A stretch of 64,000 nt of DNA, taken from positions 504,022-568,021 of the forward strand of contig NZ_JADWYS010000001.1 of NCBI RefSeq assembly GCF_015831345.1. Direction: 5' to 3'. Below, piece by piece: positions 62,696 through 64,000 of this stretch (the first letter of the stretch is position 1; each line of letters opens with the position of its first letter). Origin of the DNA: Caenimonas aquaedulcis. GTDB taxonomy: Bacteria; Pseudomonadota; Gammaproteobacteria; Burkholderiales; Burkholderiaceae_C. The notes under the pieces are model-generated. The model was given only the letters and a program-made list of their open reading frames with translations. It ran no database searches and had not been told where the DNA came from. The position numbers were made by a program, and so were the translations under genes.

Positions 62696-63439
62696 ATGGC
62701 CGCTCCCCTCACCACGCGCTTCGACTCCATCGACGCATTGCGCGGCATCGCCATCGTCTGGATGACGGTGTTCCACTTCTGCTTCGACCTCAACCACATC
62801 GGCTGGCTGCACCAGAATTTTTACCAGGACGCCTTCTGGACGGGGCAGCGCACGGCGATCGTCAGCCTGTTCCTCTTCTGCGCGGGCCTCGGTCAGGCGG
62901 TCGCGGTGGAGCAGGGACAAAGCTGGCGAAGGTTCTGGAAGCGCTGGGGCCAGATCGCCGCTTGCGCGCTGCTGGTCACCGCGGGCTCGATCGCCATGTT
63001 CCCGAAAAGCTTCATCTACTTCGGCGTGTTGCACGGCATTGCGCTGATGCTCATTCTTGTGCGATGCAGTGCCGGTTGGGGCCGCTGGCTGTGGGTGGCG
63101 GGCGCCGTCGCCATCGCATTGAAGCCGGCCGCCGCCTGGGCCCATGGGCAATGGCCCGCGCTGGAGTTCCTCAATGCGCCCCTGTTCAATTGGCTCGGGC
63201 TCATCAGCCGCAAGCCGGTGACCGAAGACTACGTACCCCTCGTTCCGTGGCTCGGGGTCATGTGGTGGGGCATGGCGGCGGGGCAGTGGCTGCTGGCGCA
63301 CCGGCGCGAAACGCTCGCGCGAACCATTCCGGAGGCCGCGAATCCACTCGCATGGCTCGGTCGCTGGAGCCTCTCGTGGTACATGCTGCACCAGCCCGTG
63401 ATGATCGGCGTGTTGACGGCGCTACCAGCACTCCGGTAG
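62696..63439 (+). CDS. DUF1624 membrane protein (heparan-alpha-glucosaminide N-acetyltransferase-like)
   Basis: Integral membrane protein of 247 residues with about seven helices. It begins TRFDSIDALRGIAIVWMTVF with the conserved RxxSIDxxRGxAI-type start and HFCFDLNHIG; FKYFGVLH-like FIYFGVLHGIALML and a late GRWSLSWYMLHQPVMI are also typical. The family resembles acyltransferases that move acetyl groups across the membrane onto surface sugars. Specificity is unknown. Starts 46 bases after purL. Confidence 0.88.
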   Translation: MAAPLTTRFDSIDALRGIAIVWMTVFHFCFDLNHIGWLHQNFYQDAFWTGQRTAIVSLFLFCAGLGQAVAVEQGQSWRRFWKRWGQIAACALLVTAGSIAMFPKSFIYFGVLHGIALMLILVRCSAGWGRWLWVAGAVAIALKPAAAWAHGQWPALEFLNAPLFNWLGLISRKPVTEDYVPLVPWLGVMWWGMAAGQWLLAHRRETLARTIPEAANPLAWLGRWSLSWYMLHQPVMIGVLTALPALR

Positions 63440-63546
63440 CTCTCCGCGTCCATAGTGGCTTTCTCCTTGTCGTGCCGTTGCCACAAACGTGGTTCGGGAA
63501 TTGGCAGCCTGGATACACTGGACTGCAAAGACCAGGGGGAGTACTG

Positions 63547-64000
63547 ATGGCTTTCTATGCAGGCACCGGCGGCAATGACATTCTGGCCGGCGGGGCCGAC
63601 AACGACACCTTGATCGGTTCGGGAGGCGACGACACCATCGATGGTGGCGCACTTGCGGACACGGCCTATTACCAGGGCAACTTCGCCGATTACGTCATCA
63701 CGTACGACGCGGCGACGCACGAATACACCATCGCCGACCAGTTCCCGGGCCGTGACGGCACGGACGTCGTCAAAGACGTCGAGACCTTCAATTTCTTCGA
63801 CGGGCCCAAAACGTTCGGCCAGCTCGTTCCCCACGCGGGCGATGGCCTGGTCCTTTCCGGCACACCGTCCAACGACACGCTTTTCGGCGGCGCGGGCCTT
63901 GACAGCATCACCGGCTCCGAAGGAAACGACGTGCTCGGCGGCATGGGCGCGGACGACACCCTTCTTGGCGGCGACGGCAACGACACGCTGATCGGCGACG
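63547..64000 (+). CDS. RTX-type calcium-binding protein, 3' end outside window
   Basis: At least 151 residues are visible and the frame is open at base 64000. It begins MAFYAGTGGNDILAGGADND with glycine-rich nonapeptide repeats almost from the start (TLIGSGGDDTIDGGALADTA), a beta-rich interval of about 60 residues (YYQGNFADYVITYDAATHEY), then a second repeat block (GTPSNDTLFGGAGLDSITGS, NDVLGGMGADDTLLGGDGND). Such beta-rolls bind calcium outside the cell and are exported by type I secretion. A GGGGGAG site precedes the ATG. It is the third RTX gene of the window; the C-terminal secretion signal is not visible. Confidence 0.85.
   Translation, partial: MAFYAGTGGNDILAGGADNDTLIGSGGDDTIDGGALADTAYYQGNFADYVITYDAATHEYTIADQFPGRDGTDVVKDVETFNFFDGPKTFGQLVPHAGDGLVLSGTPSNDTLFGGAGLDSITGSEGNDVLGGMGADDTLLGGDGNDTLIGD

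Overview
The window is about 64 kb of G+C-rich chromosome (60-base lines counted by hand in ordinary genes give about 67-70% G+C). Gene content and order point to a betaproteobacterium of the order Burkholderiales, family Comamonadaceae, of the Ramlibacter/Variovorax/Acidovorax type. The clues are the smc-zipA-ligA block, the dapC-dapD-pilU-dapE-prmB block, the nadD-rsfS-rlmH-maf-rng string, the Bug-type periplasmic binding protein, and the high-G+C codon use. The genus is an inference. Most genes are housekeeping genes packed with 1-8 base stop/start overlaps.

Layout. 1-5.5 kb: the 3' part of an MFS transporter, then on the minus strand a Bug binding protein, a CodA-like cytosine deaminase, a HupE/UreJ-like membrane protein with an EF-hand loop, and a TPR protein. 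A 98-base element with perfect 30-base inverted arms lies at 5485-5582. 5.6-10.3 kb (minus): upp, a DUF1688/URC4 gene, a GTP-cyclohydrolase-II-like URC1 gene, and a HerA-like ATPase (YjgR type). With the cytosine deaminase these form a probable URC-type pyrimidine degradation locus. 10.4-18.6 kb (plus): yebC, purD, hemF, nadD, rsfS, rlmH, maf and rng, interrupted by an oppositely oriented PAS-only protein. 18.6-25.5 kb: a surface glycan/LPS cluster with a polysaccharide deacetylase, a GT4, MsbA, an O-antigen-ligase/GT9 fusion and a WaaE-like GT2. 25.5-29 kb: tolB, pal, cpoB, tcdA and tRNA-Lys(TTT). 29.2-32.3 kb: a type IV pilin with a strong sigma-54 promoter, then two RTX-type calcium-binding proteins. 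32.3-42.9 kb (minus): a CBS protein, a hypothetical, a YheS-type ABC-F ATPase, a Cys/Met PLP enzyme, prmB, dapE, pilU, dapD, dapC and a DUF72 protein. 43-49 kb: a small lipoprotein, a YiiX-like lipoprotein, smc and zipA. 49-53.2 kb: ligA, a TerB-like/BRCT gene, a YefM/YoeB toxin-antitoxin pair and def. 53.2-64 kb: a methyltransferase, glnD and map (minus), an ankyrin lipoprotein, purL, a DUF1624 membrane protein and the start of a third RTX protein.

The most unusual signal is at ligA. Its first 1.2 kb (NTase domain and most of the OB fold) has native high-G+C composition. At about base 50221 composition drops from about 70% to about 48% and stays low to about 52030. The low-G+C segment holds the rest of ligA (zinc finger, an enlarged HhH region, BRCT) and an 8-base-overlapping gene for a small TerB-like/BRCT protein. 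It looks like an imported block that replaced the 3' half of an essential ligase gene in frame and brought a BRCT partner with it.

No CRISPR array, insertion sequence, transposase, rRNA or replication origin was seen, and no stretch longer than 300 bases lacks a gene.
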